A stretch of 64,000 nucleotides of DNA from Dermacoccus abyssi (GTDB taxonomy: Bacteria; Actinomycetota; Actinomycetes; Actinomycetales; Dermatophilaceae), in assembly GCF_034541975.1 (NCBI RefSeq), contig NZ_JAVYJM010000002.1, one strand, 5' to 3'. Position numbers and translations under genes: made by a program. Below, piece after piece: positions 1 through 8,752 of the stretch (position 1 is the first letter of the stretch; every line of letters starts with the position of its first letter). Under the pieces are notes generated by a model. The model was not told where the DNA came from and made no database searches. It saw only the letters and a program-made list of their open reading frames with translations.

Positions 1-19
1 GCTCGCGGCGACTCGGAAA

Positions 20-48
20 ACACTACACGCTTCTCACCCTGGGCACAA
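20..48 (-). promoter_or_regulatory. Sigma-70-type promoter pointing out of the left edge
   Basis: On the minus strand a TTGTGC hexamer (43-48) is separated by exactly 17 bases from TAGTGT (20-25). Transcription would start near base 13 and run off the left edge. It lies beyond the tyrS terminator, so it serves an unseen transcription unit. An rRNA operon is one possibility because it follows tyrS in some actinobacteria, but nothing in the window confirms this. Confidence 0.5.
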
Positions 49-72
49 ACGCGGAGACGTGCCAGGGCGTTC

Positions 73-111
73 GGTGCGGGAGAGGTGCCTCGAGAGCCCC
101 TCCCCTGCACC
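73..111 (-). terminator. Imperfect GC-rich hairpin downstream of tyrS
   Basis: The arms GGTGC (73-77) and GCACC (107-111) are extended inward by G-rich and C-rich tracts with a few mismatches. The hairpin begins 11 bases past the tyrS stop codon and is the likely end of the tyrS transcript. Confidence 0.5.
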
Positions 112-121
112 GGACGTCGGG

Positions 122-1384
122 TCACCCGGCCCGACGTGCCGCGGCCTGGAACTTGCGGCCGCGCTTGAGGATTGCCACCTCGCCGTGGAGGAAGTCGTCC
201 GCCGTCAGGGCGTACTCGGCGTCGTTCATCTTCACGTTGTTCAGCGAAACCCCGCCGTCACCGATGAGGCGCCGGGCCGCGTTTCGTGAGTCCGCGATGC
301 CGACCGCGACCACGGCGTCCGTCAGGCTGGTGCCCTCGGCGACGTCGGCTCCCGGCAGTTCCTGCGCTGCGTCACGGAGCGTGGACGCGTCAAGCGCCGT
401 CACGTCTCCCTTGCCGAAGAGAGCCTCACTCGCGGCCACGGCGCCGGCCGTCGCAGCCTCGCCGTGGACGAGCGTCGTGACGTCGGCGGCCAACGTCCGC
501 TGCGCCTCACGGCGGAAGGGTGCCTCGGCGACGGCCTTCTCCAGCTCGGCGATCTCCTCCGGCGTCCTGTCGGTCATGAACTTGAGGAGTTTGATGACCT
601 CGGAGTCCTCGACGTTGAGGAAGTACTGGTAGAAGGCGTAGGGGCTCGTCATCGTCGCGTCGAGCCAGATGGCGTTGCCTTCCGACTTGCCGTACTTCTG
701 CCCGCTCGCGTCGGTCAGCAGCGGCGAAGTGAGCACGTGAACGCTCTTGCCCTCGACCGAACGGATGAGGTCGGCCCCGGCAATGAGGTTGCCCCACTGG
801 TCCGAACCACCGGTCTGCAAGGTGCAGCCGTACTCGCGGTACAGGTGGAGGTAGTCGAGCGCCTGAAGGATCTGGTAGCTGAACTCCGTGTAGCTGATGC
901 CCTCCTCGGAGTTCAGGCGAGCCGCTACGGCGTCCTTCTTCATCATCGCGTTGACGCGGAAGTACTTGCCGACGTCGCGCAGGAAGTCGAGAGCCGAAAT
1001 CTGTGAGGTCCAGTCGAGGTTGTTCACCACGCGCGCCGGGTTCTCACCCTCGAAGTCGAGGAAGGGGCGCACCTGCGAGCGGATCTTGTCGACCCACTCC
1101 GCCGTCTGGTCCTTCGTCTTGAGCACTCGCTCCGAACTCGGACGGGGGTCGCCGATGAGTCCCGTCGAGCCGCCGACGAGGGCGATCACTCGGTGGCCGG
1201 CCCTCTGCAGGCGACGTAGCTGGATGAGCTGAACGAGGTTGCCGAAGTGCAACGACGGGGCAGTCGGGTCGAAACCGCAATACACCGTGATAGGTCCGTT
1301 CGCGAGTGCTTCACGCAGCTCGGCTTCAGCGGTGGTCTGTGCCACCGCTCCGCGCCACTGCAGCTCGTCGAGGATGTTGGTCAC
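122..1384 (-). CDS. tyrS: Tyrosyl-tRNA synthetase
   Basis: Class I aminoacyl-tRNA synthetase that charges tRNA-Tyr with tyrosine in the cytoplasm. The 420-residue protein is full length for bacterial TyrS. The HIGH-type signature appears as HFGN (46-49) and the KMSKS-type loop as KYGKS (230-234). TGGSDQWGN (191-199) is the conserved Rossmann-fold segment, and a C-terminal S4 RNA-binding domain spans about 355-410. The GTG start is supported by an AAAGG element 7 bases upstream. The gene follows the 3-methyladenine glycosylase gene on the same strand, 75 bases apart, so the two may share a transcript. Confidence 0.97.
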   Translation of the reverse strand: MTNILDELQWRGAVAQTTAEAELREALANGPITVYCGFDPTAPSLHFGNLVQLIQLRRLQRAGHRVIALVGGSTGLIGDPRPSSERVLKTKDQTAEWVDKIRSQVRPFLDFEGENPARVVNNLDWTSQISALDFLRDVGKYFRVNAMMKKDAVAARLNSEEGISYTEFSYQILQALDYLHLYREYGCTLQTGGSDQWGNLIAGADLIRSVEGKSVHVLTSPLLTDASGQKYGKSEGNAIWLDATMTSPYAFYQYFLNVEDSEVIKLLKFMTDRTPEEIAELEKAVAEAPFRREAQRTLAADVTTLVHGEAATAGAVAASEALFGKGDVTALDASTLRDAAQELPGADVAEGTSLTDAVVAVGIADSRNAARRLIGDGGVSLNNVKMNDAEYALTADDFLHGEVAILKRGRKFQAAARRAG

Positions 1385-1459
1385 GATGTGCCTTTCGTCG
1401 TCATGGCCGGTGTCTGGCTCCGGCGCCGTTCCAAGGGTGCCCCATCGGGTGCGCCCGCG

Positions 1460-2107
1460 TCACTTCGGTTGGTGCGGGTTCGTCGCGGCTCGTCGGCGCG
1501 CCACGGCGGGCCGGTAGGCGGAGACCGTCGGGTCGTCGGGCAGCCAGAAGCGCCACGGGTACAGCGTGCTGTCGCCGCCGGGGCCGCTCACCCCGACCCG
1601 TGGGCCGCTGCGGTATTCGAGCCGGGTACACCCGTCCGGCACGGTGAGTCGCACCTGCGCGTCCCTTCCGGTGACCGGCGTTCCGTTGAGGTCGAGATCC
1701 ACGCCGAGCGCCTGCCCGAGGTTTCCCGGCCCCCGCGCCAGCAGCCGTGACGGAACGTCGCGCCGGTCTCCACCGCGGCGCCGCCGAGCGATCTCCTCCC
1801 CCTCGACGACCTCACCGGCGCGCACGAGCACTCCGCCGGATTCTCCGTCGGGGCCACAGACCAGGTTGAAGGCTCGATGGATGCCGTAACTGATGTAGAC
1901 GTACACAGTGCCGGGAGGTCCGAAGAGCGCCGCGTTGCGCGGCGTGCGTCCACGGAAGCCGTGCGACCCCGGGTCGCGCTCCCCCGCGTACGCCTCCACC
2001 TCGCTGATCCGCACACCGACACCGTCGTGGTGCACGACCAGGCCGAGCAGCCGCGGAGCCACCACCTCGGGTGCTGCGACGAAGAGATCTGGATCGACGG
2101 GGTGCAC
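1460..2107 (-). CDS. DNA-3-methyladenine glycosylase (AAG/Mpg family)
   Basis: Base-excision repair enzyme that removes 3-methyladenine and related alkylated or deaminated purines. The family hallmarks ISEVEAYAGERDPGSHG, RTPRNAALFG and VYVYISYGIHRAFNLVCG are all present, with the catalytic glutamate in the SEVEAY segment. The GTG start at 2107 puts about 9 residues before the conserved DLF start of the fold, as in homologues. An upstream ATG at 2185 would add 26 Arg/His/Asp-rich residues that look non-coding, so I prefer the GTG, but the start is uncertain. No strong Shine-Dalgarno sequence precedes either candidate. Confidence 0.88.
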   Translation of the reverse strand: MHPVDPDLFVAAPEVVAPRLLGLVVHHDGVGVRISEVEAYAGERDPGSHGFRGRTPRNAALFGPPGTVYVYISYGIHRAFNLVCGPDGESGGVLVRAGEVVEGEEIARRRRGGDRRDVPSRLLARGPGNLGQALGVDLDLNGTPVTGRDAQVRLTVPDGCTRLEYRSGPRVGVSGPGGDSTLYPWRFWLPDDPTVSAYRPAVARRRAATNPHQPK

Positions 2108-2283
2108 GCCGTCATTGTGCCAACCGTGCCGATGGGTTCCGCCGTCGCGGTCCCGCACCCCTCGGTTCCTGGGGATCGGGGACATTCGTCCCTGCCCTCG
2201 AGCCAGGCCCGCGCCGTAGCGTCACGACGGCCGCAACGGGACAACCGTCTACGGCAACCTGACGACGTCACCCTGGAGGACGC

Positions 2284-3528
2284 ATGCTGCACGCCGACAA
2301 CGCCGAGATCGTCAAGGCGACTGCCGGACCGGTCATCGAGAACATCACGCAGATCACCAAGGTCTTCTACCCCAAGATGTTCGAGCGCAACCCGGACCTG
2401 CTCAACGTGTTCAACCAGGCGAACCAGGCCATCGGCGAGCAGCCGATCGCGCTGGCGTCGAGCATCGTCGCGTATGCCCACCACCTGCTGGGCGACTCCG
2501 ACATCGACTTCGACCACGTCCTGTCGCGCATCGCGAACAAGCACGTTGCCCTCGCCATCAAGCCCGGTGACTACACCATCGTTGGCCGCAACCTCATGGA
2601 GGCCATCGGCGAGGTGCTCGGCGACGCCGTCACGCCCGAGGTGGCACGCGCCTGGGAAGAGGTGTACTGGCTGTTCGCCATGGACCTCGTGAGCGCCGAG
2701 GCGAAGCTGTACCAGCAGATCGACCGCACGCCGGACTCCCTCATGCAGGACCACCGCATCACGCGCATCGAGGACGCCGGCGGCAACGCCCGCACGTTCA
2801 CCCTCGGGCCCGTCGACGGTTCGGCGATTCCCGACTACGTTCCGGGCCAGTACGTCTCCGTCATCGCTCAGCTCGAGGACGACTACCGCCAGCCCCGCCA
2901 GTACACGATCTCGGGCGCGCCCGGTGACGCCGCCCTCCAGATCACGGTCAAGAAGGTGGCGGGTGCGAACGGCACCCCCGACGGTGCCGTCTCGGGATAT
3001 CTGTTCGAGCGCTCCGAGGGCGACATCCTGCCCGTCAGCGCACCGGTGGGCGACATCGAGGTGGCGAAGGGCGACCACACTCGCCCGCTCGTCATGTTCT
3101 CCGCCGGCATCGGCATCACGCCGATGGCCTCGATCCTCGACGCCGCCGCTCACGGCCGCACGAACGGTCGTGAACTCGTCCTCGTCCACGCCGACGTCGA
3201 CGTAGACACCCACCCGCTGCGCGAGCAAGTCGCCCGCACCGCAGCCGACACCGGCGCCACCGCCATCACGTACTACGAGAAGGGCGGCGACGATGCGCGC
3301 GAAGGTCTCGTCGCCGTGAACGAGCTCGACCTGCCGGACAACGCCGAGTACTACCTCTGCGGCTCGGTGCCGTTCATGCAGCACGTGCGCTCGGGCCTGC
3401 TCGACCGCGGCGTGGACGCGGCCGACATCAGCTACGAGATCTTCGGGCCCGACCTGTGGCTCGGTGGCTCGACCTCCAGCCAGGCCTCCCCCGAAGAGCT
3501 CGTCGCCGAGGAGCAGCTACTGGCCTGA
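2284..3528 (+). CDS. hmp: Flavohemoprotein, nitric oxide dioxygenase
   Basis: Converts nitric oxide to nitrate using O2 and NAD(P)H, giving protection against nitrosative stress. At 414 residues it has the normal three-part layout. The globin domain (about 1-140) has Tyr29 (B10), Gln53 (E7) and proximal His87 in NKHVALAIKPGDYTIVG. An FAD-binding ferredoxin-reductase domain spans about 150-260, with RQYTISGAP, and an NAD-binding domain about 265-400, with FSAGIGITPM. The ATG follows GGAGG by 4 bases. A C-terminal tail after residue 398 extends beyond the usual end. I found no convincing NsrR-type palindrome in the 176 bases upstream. The gene ends at a strong hairpin shared with convergent argH. 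Confidence 0.95.
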   Translation: MLHADNAEIVKATAGPVIENITQITKVFYPKMFERNPDLLNVFNQANQAIGEQPIALASSIVAYAHHLLGDSDIDFDHVLSRIANKHVALAIKPGDYTIVGRNLMEAIGEVLGDAVTPEVARAWEEVYWLFAMDLVSAEAKLYQQIDRTPDSLMQDHRITRIEDAGGNARTFTLGPVDGSAIPDYVPGQYVSVIAQLEDDYRQPRQYTISGAPGDAALQITVKKVAGANGTPDGAVSGYLFERSEGDILPVSAPVGDIEVAKGDHTRPLVMFSAGIGITPMASILDAAAHGRTNGRELVLVHADVDVDTHPLREQVARTAADTGATAITYYEKGGDDAREGLVAVNELDLPDNAEYYLCGSVPFMQHVRSGLLDRGVDAADISYEIFGPDLWLGGSTSSQASPEELVAEEQLLA

Positions 3529-3549
3529 TCGGCGTCAGCCGTCAGCACG

Positions 3550-3593
3550 CATGACGACAGCGGCACCCGTTCTCGGGTGCCGCTGTCGTCATG
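3550..3593. terminator. Bidirectional terminator between hmp and argH
   Basis: A perfect 20-bp stem (3550-3569 with 3574-3593) closes a TTCT loop. It lies between the hmp stop (3528) and the argH stop (3614), which converge on it, so it probably serves both. The U-tract is weak, as is common in actinobacteria. Confidence 0.85.
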
Positions 3594-3613
3594 AGACGGG
3601 GAGAGTGCTCCGG

Positions 3614-5047
3614 TCAGTGCAGCTCGATGCGCGAGTCGGCGAACTCGCGCAGCTCGCCCGCTCGAGCGGCGGCAGCTTCGAGCTGCTCACCGACTCGCTC
3701 CGGGGCGGTGCCGCCCGTGGCGTTGCGCGACGCGAGCGATCCCGGAACGCTGAGGACCTCACGCACGCCCGGGGTGAGGTGCTCGCTGATGTAGGCCAGG
3801 TCGTCGTCCGAGAGATCCCACAGCTCGATGTCGCGCTTCTCGCACTCCTGGACGCACGCTCCGGCGACCTCGTGAGCCACACGGAAGGGCACGCCCTCGC
3901 GCACGAGCCATTCCGCGATGTCCGTGGCGAGCGAGAAGCCCTGCGGGGCCAGCGACTCGAGGCGCTCCGGGTGGAACGTCAGCGTCGCGGTCATCCCGGC
4001 AAAGGCAGGCAGGAGCAGTTCGAGGGTGTCGACGGCGTCGAAGACCGGCTCCTTGTCCTCCTGCAGGTCACGGTTGTAAGCGAGGGGAAGCGCCTTGAGG
4101 GTCGTGAGCAGGCCGGCCAGGTCACCGACGAGACGGCCCGCCTTGCCTCGGGCGAGCTCGGCGACGTCGGGGTTCTTCTTCTGCGGCATGATGCTGGAAC
4201 CGGTCGAGAAGGCGTCGTCGAGGGTGACGAAGCTGAACTCCTTCGTCGCCCAGAGGACGACCTCCTCGGCGATGCGCGAGATGTCGACCGCGGCCATCGC
4301 GGAGACGAAGGCGAACTCGGCGACGAAGTCACGCGAGGCGGTGCCGTCGATGCTGTTCTGCGTCGGGCGGCTGAAGCCGAGGTCCTCGGCCACCCGAGCC
4401 GGGTCCAGGCCGAGAGACGAGCCCGCGAGCGCCCCCGAGCCGTACGGCGAGGCATCCGCGCGCTTGTCCCAGTCGACGAAGCGCTCGGCGTCGCGCAACA
4501 GGGCCCAGGCGTGGGCGAGAAGGTGGTGGCTGAGGAGCACCGGCTGGGCATGCTGCAGGTGAGTGCGGCCAGGCATCGCGACGCCCATGTGGGTTCGGGC
4601 CTGAGCCACGAGAGCGTCGACGACGTCGAGCAGCAGCCCCGAGACGACCCGCGCGTGATCACGCAGGTACATGCGGAACAGGGTGGCCACCTGGTCGTTG
4701 CGCGAGCGCCCGGCGCGCAGGCGACCGCCCACGTCAGCGCCGGCACGTTCGATGAGGCCGCGCTCGAGCGCGGTGTGAACGTCCTCGTCGTCCTGGGCCG
4801 GGACGAAGACGCCCGATTCCACGTCACCGCGTAGCTTGTCGAGGGCCGCAAGCATGGCCCCGAGGTCGTCGGCGGCGAGGAGGCCCGCGCGGTGCAGAAC
4901 GCGGGCGTGTGCCCGGGATCCGGCGATGTCGTACGGCGCGAGGCGCCAGTCGAAGTGGGTGGACTTGCTCAGGGCCGCGAGTGCGTCGGAGGGGCCGCCG
5001 ACGAAGCGTCCGCCCCAGAGGCTGAGGCGCGAATCGGCCTGGGTCAT
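3614..5047 (-). CDS. argH: Argininosuccinate lyase
   Basis: Last step of arginine synthesis: argininosuccinate to arginine plus fumarate. The 477-residue protein belongs to the fumarase/aspartase superfamily. It shows RAGRSRNDQ (111-119), the catalytic-His segment HLQHAQP (163-169), and the superfamily signature GSSIMPQKKNPD (283-294), whose flexible loop carries the catalytic serine. An AAAGG element precedes the ATG. The gene lies 90 bases downstream of argR on the same strand and is probably the last gene of the arginine transcript. argG, its usual partner, is not in the window. Confidence 0.97.
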   Translation of the reverse strand: MTQADSRLSLWGGRFVGGPSDALAALSKSTHFDWRLAPYDIAGSRAHARVLHRAGLLAADDLGAMLAALDKLRGDVESGVFVPAQDDEDVHTALERGLIERAGADVGGRLRAGRSRNDQVATLFRMYLRDHARVVSGLLLDVVDALVAQARTHMGVAMPGRTHLQHAQPVLLSHHLLAHAWALLRDAERFVDWDKRADASPYGSGALAGSSLGLDPARVAEDLGFSRPTQNSIDGTASRDFVAEFAFVSAMAAVDISRIAEEVVLWATKEFSFVTLDDAFSTGSSIMPQKKNPDVAELARGKAGRLVGDLAGLLTTLKALPLAYNRDLQEDKEPVFDAVDTLELLLPAFAGMTATLTFHPERLESLAPQGFSLATDIAEWLVREGVPFRVAHEVAGACVQECEKRDIELWDLSDDDLAYISEHLTPGVREVLSVPGSLASRNATGGTAPERVGEQLEAAAARAGELREFADSRIELH

Positions 5048-5137
5048 GACAAACCTTTCATCGAGGAGTGGCCCGGCTCGAACGGGTCACCGAAGTGCAG
5101 GGGTAGCAGGGAAATCTCAGGGTGCTCGCGTGGATTC

Positions 5138-5674
5138 TCACGCGTCGTCGGCGTGAAGGTCCTCGTCGGCTCCGGCGTCGTCGGTACGCCCGGCGAGGTC
5201 GAGGAAGCGCTGCGCCAGAGCTGACGACTCGGCGTCCGCCTGGGCGATGACCAGGATCGTGTCGTCGCCGGCGATGGTGCCGAGCACCTCCTCGAACTCC
5301 GCGTGGTCGATCGCCGAGGCGAGGAAGTTCGCAGCGCCCGGAGGCGTGCGCAGCACGACGAGGTTGCCCGAGGACTCGGCCGTGACGAGCAGTTCGCCGG
5401 AGAGCCGGCGAAGGCGGTGCACGGCTTCGGTACGAGCGGCGCCGGCACGCGGCGTTCGATCGCCGCCCTCGCCAGGCACGGCGTAGACGAGTGTTCGCCC
5501 CTGGCGCACCTTGACCGCGCCCAGCTCGACGAGGTCACGCGACAGCGTCGCCTGGGTGACGTCGACGCCGTCCTCGAGCAGACGTTCGGCGAGATCGGTC
5601 TGCGAGCGGATGGGCTCCCGGCCGAGGATCTCGCGGATGCGCTGATGTCGCGCGCCCTTCGTCGGCGCGATCAC
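5138..5674 (-). CDS. argR: Arginine repressor
   Basis: Hexameric arginine-responsive DNA-binding protein of 178 residues. The N-terminal winged helix-turn-helix includes QTDLAERLLEDGVDVTQATL. The C-terminal oligomerisation and arginine-binding domain includes GTIAGDDTILVIAQ, matching the family's GTIAGDDT signature. The GTG start overlaps the argF stop by 4 bases (GTGA), so the two are translationally coupled. Longer in-frame upstream reading frames run through argF and are not credible. Sitting inside the operon it controls makes it autoregulatory; an ARG-box-like dyad lies in the argC promoter. Confidence 0.94.
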   Translation of the reverse strand: MIAPTKGARHQRIREILGREPIRSQTDLAERLLEDGVDVTQATLSRDLVELGAVKVRQGRTLVYAVPGEGGDRTPRAGAARTEAVHRLRRLSGELLVTAESSGNLVVLRTPPGAANFLASAIDHAEFEEVLGTIAGDDTILVIAQADAESSALAQRFLDLAGRTDDAGADEDLHADDA

Positions 5675-6603
5675 GAGCGCTCCAGAAGGAAGGCGAGCAG
5701 AGCCTTCTGCGCGTGCAGACGGTTCTCCGCTTCGTCCCAGACGACCGACTGCGGCCCGTCGATGACATCGGCGGCGATCTCGTACCCCCGGTATGCGGGC
5801 AGGCAGTGCATGACGATGGCATCGGCCTTGGCGTGGGCCATGAGGTCCGCGGTCACGGCGAACGACCGGAACGGGTTCGTCTCGCCCTGGCGTTCGGCCT
5901 TCTCGCCCTCCTGCCCCATCGACACCCAGGTGTCGGTGATGACGACGTCCGCATCGCTGACCGCGACCACGGCGTCGGTGGAGGCCGTGGCGCTCCCACC
6001 CGTTTGCACCGCGATGCGCTGAGCGTCCTCGAGGATCTGGGGGTTCGGCTGGTAGCTCTCCGGTCCGGCGACGACGATGTTCGCCCCCGCAGTGGCGAAG
6101 CCGAGCAGGTAGCTGTGCGCCATGTTGTTGGCTGCGTCGCCGACGTAGGCGACCTTGAGCCCGGCCACGCTTCCCTTGTGCTCCGTGACAGTGAGGAGGT
6201 CGGCGAGGATCTGGCACGGGTGGAAGTCGTCGGTGAGCGCGTTGACGACCGGAACTCCCGAGTGCTCGGCCATCTCTGCGAGCGACTTCTGGGCGAACGT
6301 CCGCCAGACGATGGCGCTCACCTGGCGGCCCAACACCTTGGCCACGTCGTGGATCGACTCCCGCGTGCCCACCTGGGCGAGGTTGCCGTCGACGATCGTC
6401 GGGTGGCCGCCGAGTTCGGCGATGCCCACCGAAAAACTGAGCTGGGTGCGCAGCGTCGGCTTGTCGAAGATGACGGCGACGCCGCGGGGCCCCTCGAGCG
6501 GGCGGACACAGTGTCGATCGGCCTTGAGGCGTGCGGCAAGGTCGAGCACCTCACGCTGCTCGGCGGGCGACAGGTCGTCGTCGCGCAGGAAGTGGCGGGT
6601 CAC
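5671..6603 (-). CDS. argF: Ornithine carbamoyltransferase
   Basis: Makes citrulline from ornithine and carbamoyl phosphate. The 310-residue protein has HPCQ (in DDFHPCQILADL), the ornithine-binding SMGQE loop, and the HCLP motif (in IVMHCLPAYRGYE). The carbamoyl-phosphate loop, STRTR in most family members, reads TLRTQ in this protein (in DKPTLRTQLSF); see findings. GTG start with a 4-base overlap on argD; the stop overlaps argR by 4 bases. The rest of the active site is intact, so I expect normal catalysis. Confidence 0.95.
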   Translation of the reverse strand: MTRHFLRDDDLSPAEQREVLDLAARLKADRHCVRPLEGPRGVAVIFDKPTLRTQLSFSVGIAELGGHPTIVDGNLAQVGTRESIHDVAKVLGRQVSAIVWRTFAQKSLAEMAEHSGVPVVNALTDDFHPCQILADLLTVTEHKGSVAGLKVAYVGDAANNMAHSYLLGFATAGANIVVAGPESYQPNPQILEDAQRIAVQTGGSATASTDAVVAVSDADVVITDTWVSMGQEGEKAERQGETNPFRSFAVTADLMAHAKADAIVMHCLPAYRGYEIAADVIDGPQSVVWDEAENRLHAQKALLAFLLERS

Positions 6604-7814
6604 GATGTCTCCTTCTCTCCTGCTCGGTCGAGCAGGGTCGGCAGGGCGTCCACGAACGTGTCGAGCTCGGCGTCAGAGATGACGAGCGGGGGCGCGAGGC
6701 GAACGGCGTTCGGCGTCGGCGCGTTGACGACGAAGCCGGCCTCGCGCGCGGCGACGACGAGCTGCGGCGCCACGGCGTCCCGCAGGAGGACGGCGCGCAG
6801 CAGGCCACGGCCGCGTGTACCGGTGACGCGGGCGTCGCCGAGGGCGTCGATGCGAGCGGCGAGGTGCTCTCCTCGTCGTACGACGTGGGTGAGAAGCCCG
6901 TCCCCGGCGATCGTGTCGAGCACCGCGAGCGCAGCAGCGCAGGCCAGTGGGTTACCGCCGAACGTCGTGCCGTGCTGGCCCGCCGTGAGGAGGCCGGAGA
7001 CTTCCGGCCCGAACGTGATGAGCCCGCCGACAGGAACGCCGCCACCGAGGCCCTTGGCCACCGTCACCGCGTCGGGCACGAGCCCCGGCGCGAGCGTCTG
7101 GAAACCGAACCACTCGCCGGTGCGCGCGATGCCCGTCTGGACCTCGTCGAGGATGAGCAGCGCACCGGCGTCACGCGTGATGCGGCGCGCCGCCTCGAGG
7201 TATCCCTCACTCGGCACGACGACGCCGGCCTCACCCTGGATCGGCTCGACGAGGACAGCACCCACGGACTCGTCGACAGCGTCACGCAACGCCTCGACGT
7301 CGTCGTACGGCACTCGCCGGACGCCGGGCACGAGCGGCTCGAACGGAGCGCGGTAGGCCTCTTTCGACGTGAGCGAGATGGCCCCCATCGTGCGCCCGTG
7401 GAAGCCACCCTCGAGAACGACGACGTCGGGGCGACCGGTGCGCCGCGCGAGCTTGAACGCGGCCTCGTTCGCCTCACTGCCGGTGTTGCAGAGGAAGACG
7501 CGTGAGCCATCCGGCGCTCCGGCGATCTCGAGTAACCGCTCACCGAGGGCCACCTGACCGGGCGTCGTGAACAGGTTCGAGGTGTGGATGAGGCGTGCAG
7601 CCTGCTCCTGTACCGCGGCGACGAGCGCCGGGTGGCCGTGACCCAGGGAGTTGACGGCGATGCCACCGAGCAGATCGAGGTAACGCCGGCCGTCGGCGTC
7701 CGTGACGTAGCAGCCGTCACCCTCGGTGAGGACGAGGCCGGGCTCGCCGAAGACACCCATCATCGCCGAGCCGTACCGCTCGAGGTACGTCTGGCTCTCG
7801 TGCTGGGTACTCAC
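6600..7814 (-). CDS. argD: Acetylornithine aminotransferase
   Basis: Class III PLP-dependent aminotransferase that converts N-acetylglutamate semialdehyde to N-acetylornithine. Within 404 residues, NTGSEANEAA (110-119) is the cofactor phosphate-binding segment, DEVQTG (223-228) carries the Asp that contacts the PLP ring nitrogen, and Lys254 in AKGLGGG is the Schiff-base lysine. Length matches bacterial ArgD. Overlaps of 4 bases with argB upstream and argF downstream show translational coupling. Confidence 0.96.
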   Translation of the reverse strand: MSTQHESQTYLERYGSAMMGVFGEPGLVLTEGDGCYVTDADGRRYLDLLGGIAVNSLGHGHPALVAAVQEQAARLIHTSNLFTTPGQVALGERLLEIAGAPDGSRVFLCNTGSEANEAAFKLARRTGRPDVVVLEGGFHGRTMGAISLTSKEAYRAPFEPLVPGVRRVPYDDVEALRDAVDESVGAVLVEPIQGEAGVVVPSEGYLEAARRITRDAGALLILDEVQTGIARTGEWFGFQTLAPGLVPDAVTVAKGLGGGVPVGGLITFGPEVSGLLTAGQHGTTFGGNPLACAAALAVLDTIAGDGLLTHVVRRGEHLAARIDALGDARVTGTRGRGLLRAVLLRDAVAPQLVVAAREAGFVVNAPTPNAVRLAPPLVISDAELDTFVDALPTLLDRAGEKETS

Positions 7815-8752
7815 CAGCGTCCTCCTGACGTGATCATCGTGCCGATGCCTTCGTCGGTGAAGATCTCGAGAAGGATCGAGTGCGGGCGGGTGCCGTTGAC
7901 GACGTGTGTGTGCGGCACCCCTCCGCGCACCGCGCGAATGCAGGCCTCGAGCTTGGGCACCATGCCGGTCTCGACGGTCGCGAGCATCGCTTCGGCGTCC
8001 TCGACGGGCAGGGTCGACAGCAGCGACTCCGGGTCGGGCCAGTTGGCGTAGACGCCCTCGACGTCGGTGAGCACGACGAGCTTGTGGGCACCGAGTGCCA
8101 CGGCCAGCGCGCTCGCTGCCGTGTCAGCGTTGACGTTCAGGACCTGACCTTCGTTGTCGAGGTCGGGAGCCACCGACGAGATGACGGGGATGCGCCCCGA
8201 GTGCGTCAGGTCGCGCACGATCTGCGGATCGACCATCTCGACATCGCCGACGAGACCGATGTCGACAGCCTCCCCGTCAACGTACGCCGGCCGACGGCGG
8301 GCGCCGAACAGGCGGGCGTCCTCCCCCGACAGCCCGAAGGCCATCGGGCCGTGCTGGTTGATGAGGCCGACGAGTTCACGCGAGACCTGGCCGGTGAGCA
8401 CCATGCGCACGACCTCCATCGCCTCGGGGGTCGTGACGCGCAGCCCGCCGCGGAACTCGCTCTTGAGGCCCATGCGTTCCAGCATTGAGGCGATCTGAGG
8501 TCCGCCCCCGTGAACGACGACGGGCCGCAACCCCGCATAGCGCAGGAAGGCGATGTCCTCGGCGAAGGCCTTCTTCAGTGCCGGGTCGGTCATCGCGTTG
8601 CCGCCGTACTTCACGACGACGAGCGCGTCCTGGTAGCGCTCGAGCCACGGCAGCGCCTCGACGAGGGTGCCCGCCTTGAGTGCCGCAGAAGCGATCGAAC
8701 TCAGGTCACGGCGCTCACCGGCCAGCCCTTGGTCGTGCTCGGAGGTGCTCAT
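7811..8752 (-). CDS. argB: Acetylglutamate kinase
   Basis: Phosphorylates N-acetylglutamate and is commonly the arginine-inhibited step. The 313-residue protein has the amino-acid-kinase fold with VVKYGGNAM (46-54), HGGGPQI (81-87) and the late segment NVNADTAASALAVALGA. The N-terminal extension of about 25 residues is typical of arginine-sensitive hexameric NAGKs, so feedback inhibition is likely (inferred). It overlaps argJ and argD by 4 bases each. Confidence 0.96.
   Translation of the reverse strand: MSTSEHDQGLAGERRDLSSIASAALKAGTLVEALPWLERYQDALVVVKYGGNAMTDPALKKAFAEDIAFLRYAGLRPVVVHGGGPQIASMLERMGLKSEFRGGLRVTTPEAMEVVRMVLTGQVSRELVGLINQHGPMAFGLSGEDARLFGARRRPAYVDGEAVDIGLVGDVEMVDPQIVRDLTHSGRIPVISSVAPDLDNEGQVLNVNADTAASALAVALGAHKLVVLTDVEGVYANWPDPESLLSTLPVEDAEAMLATVETGMVPKLEACIRAVRGGVPHTHVVNGTRPHSILLEIFTDEGIGTMITSGGRW

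Noticed and set aside
1588..3384. A 598-codon minus frame across hmp
   Set aside because: Its codons mirror hmp and the glycosylase gene; no homology is visible.
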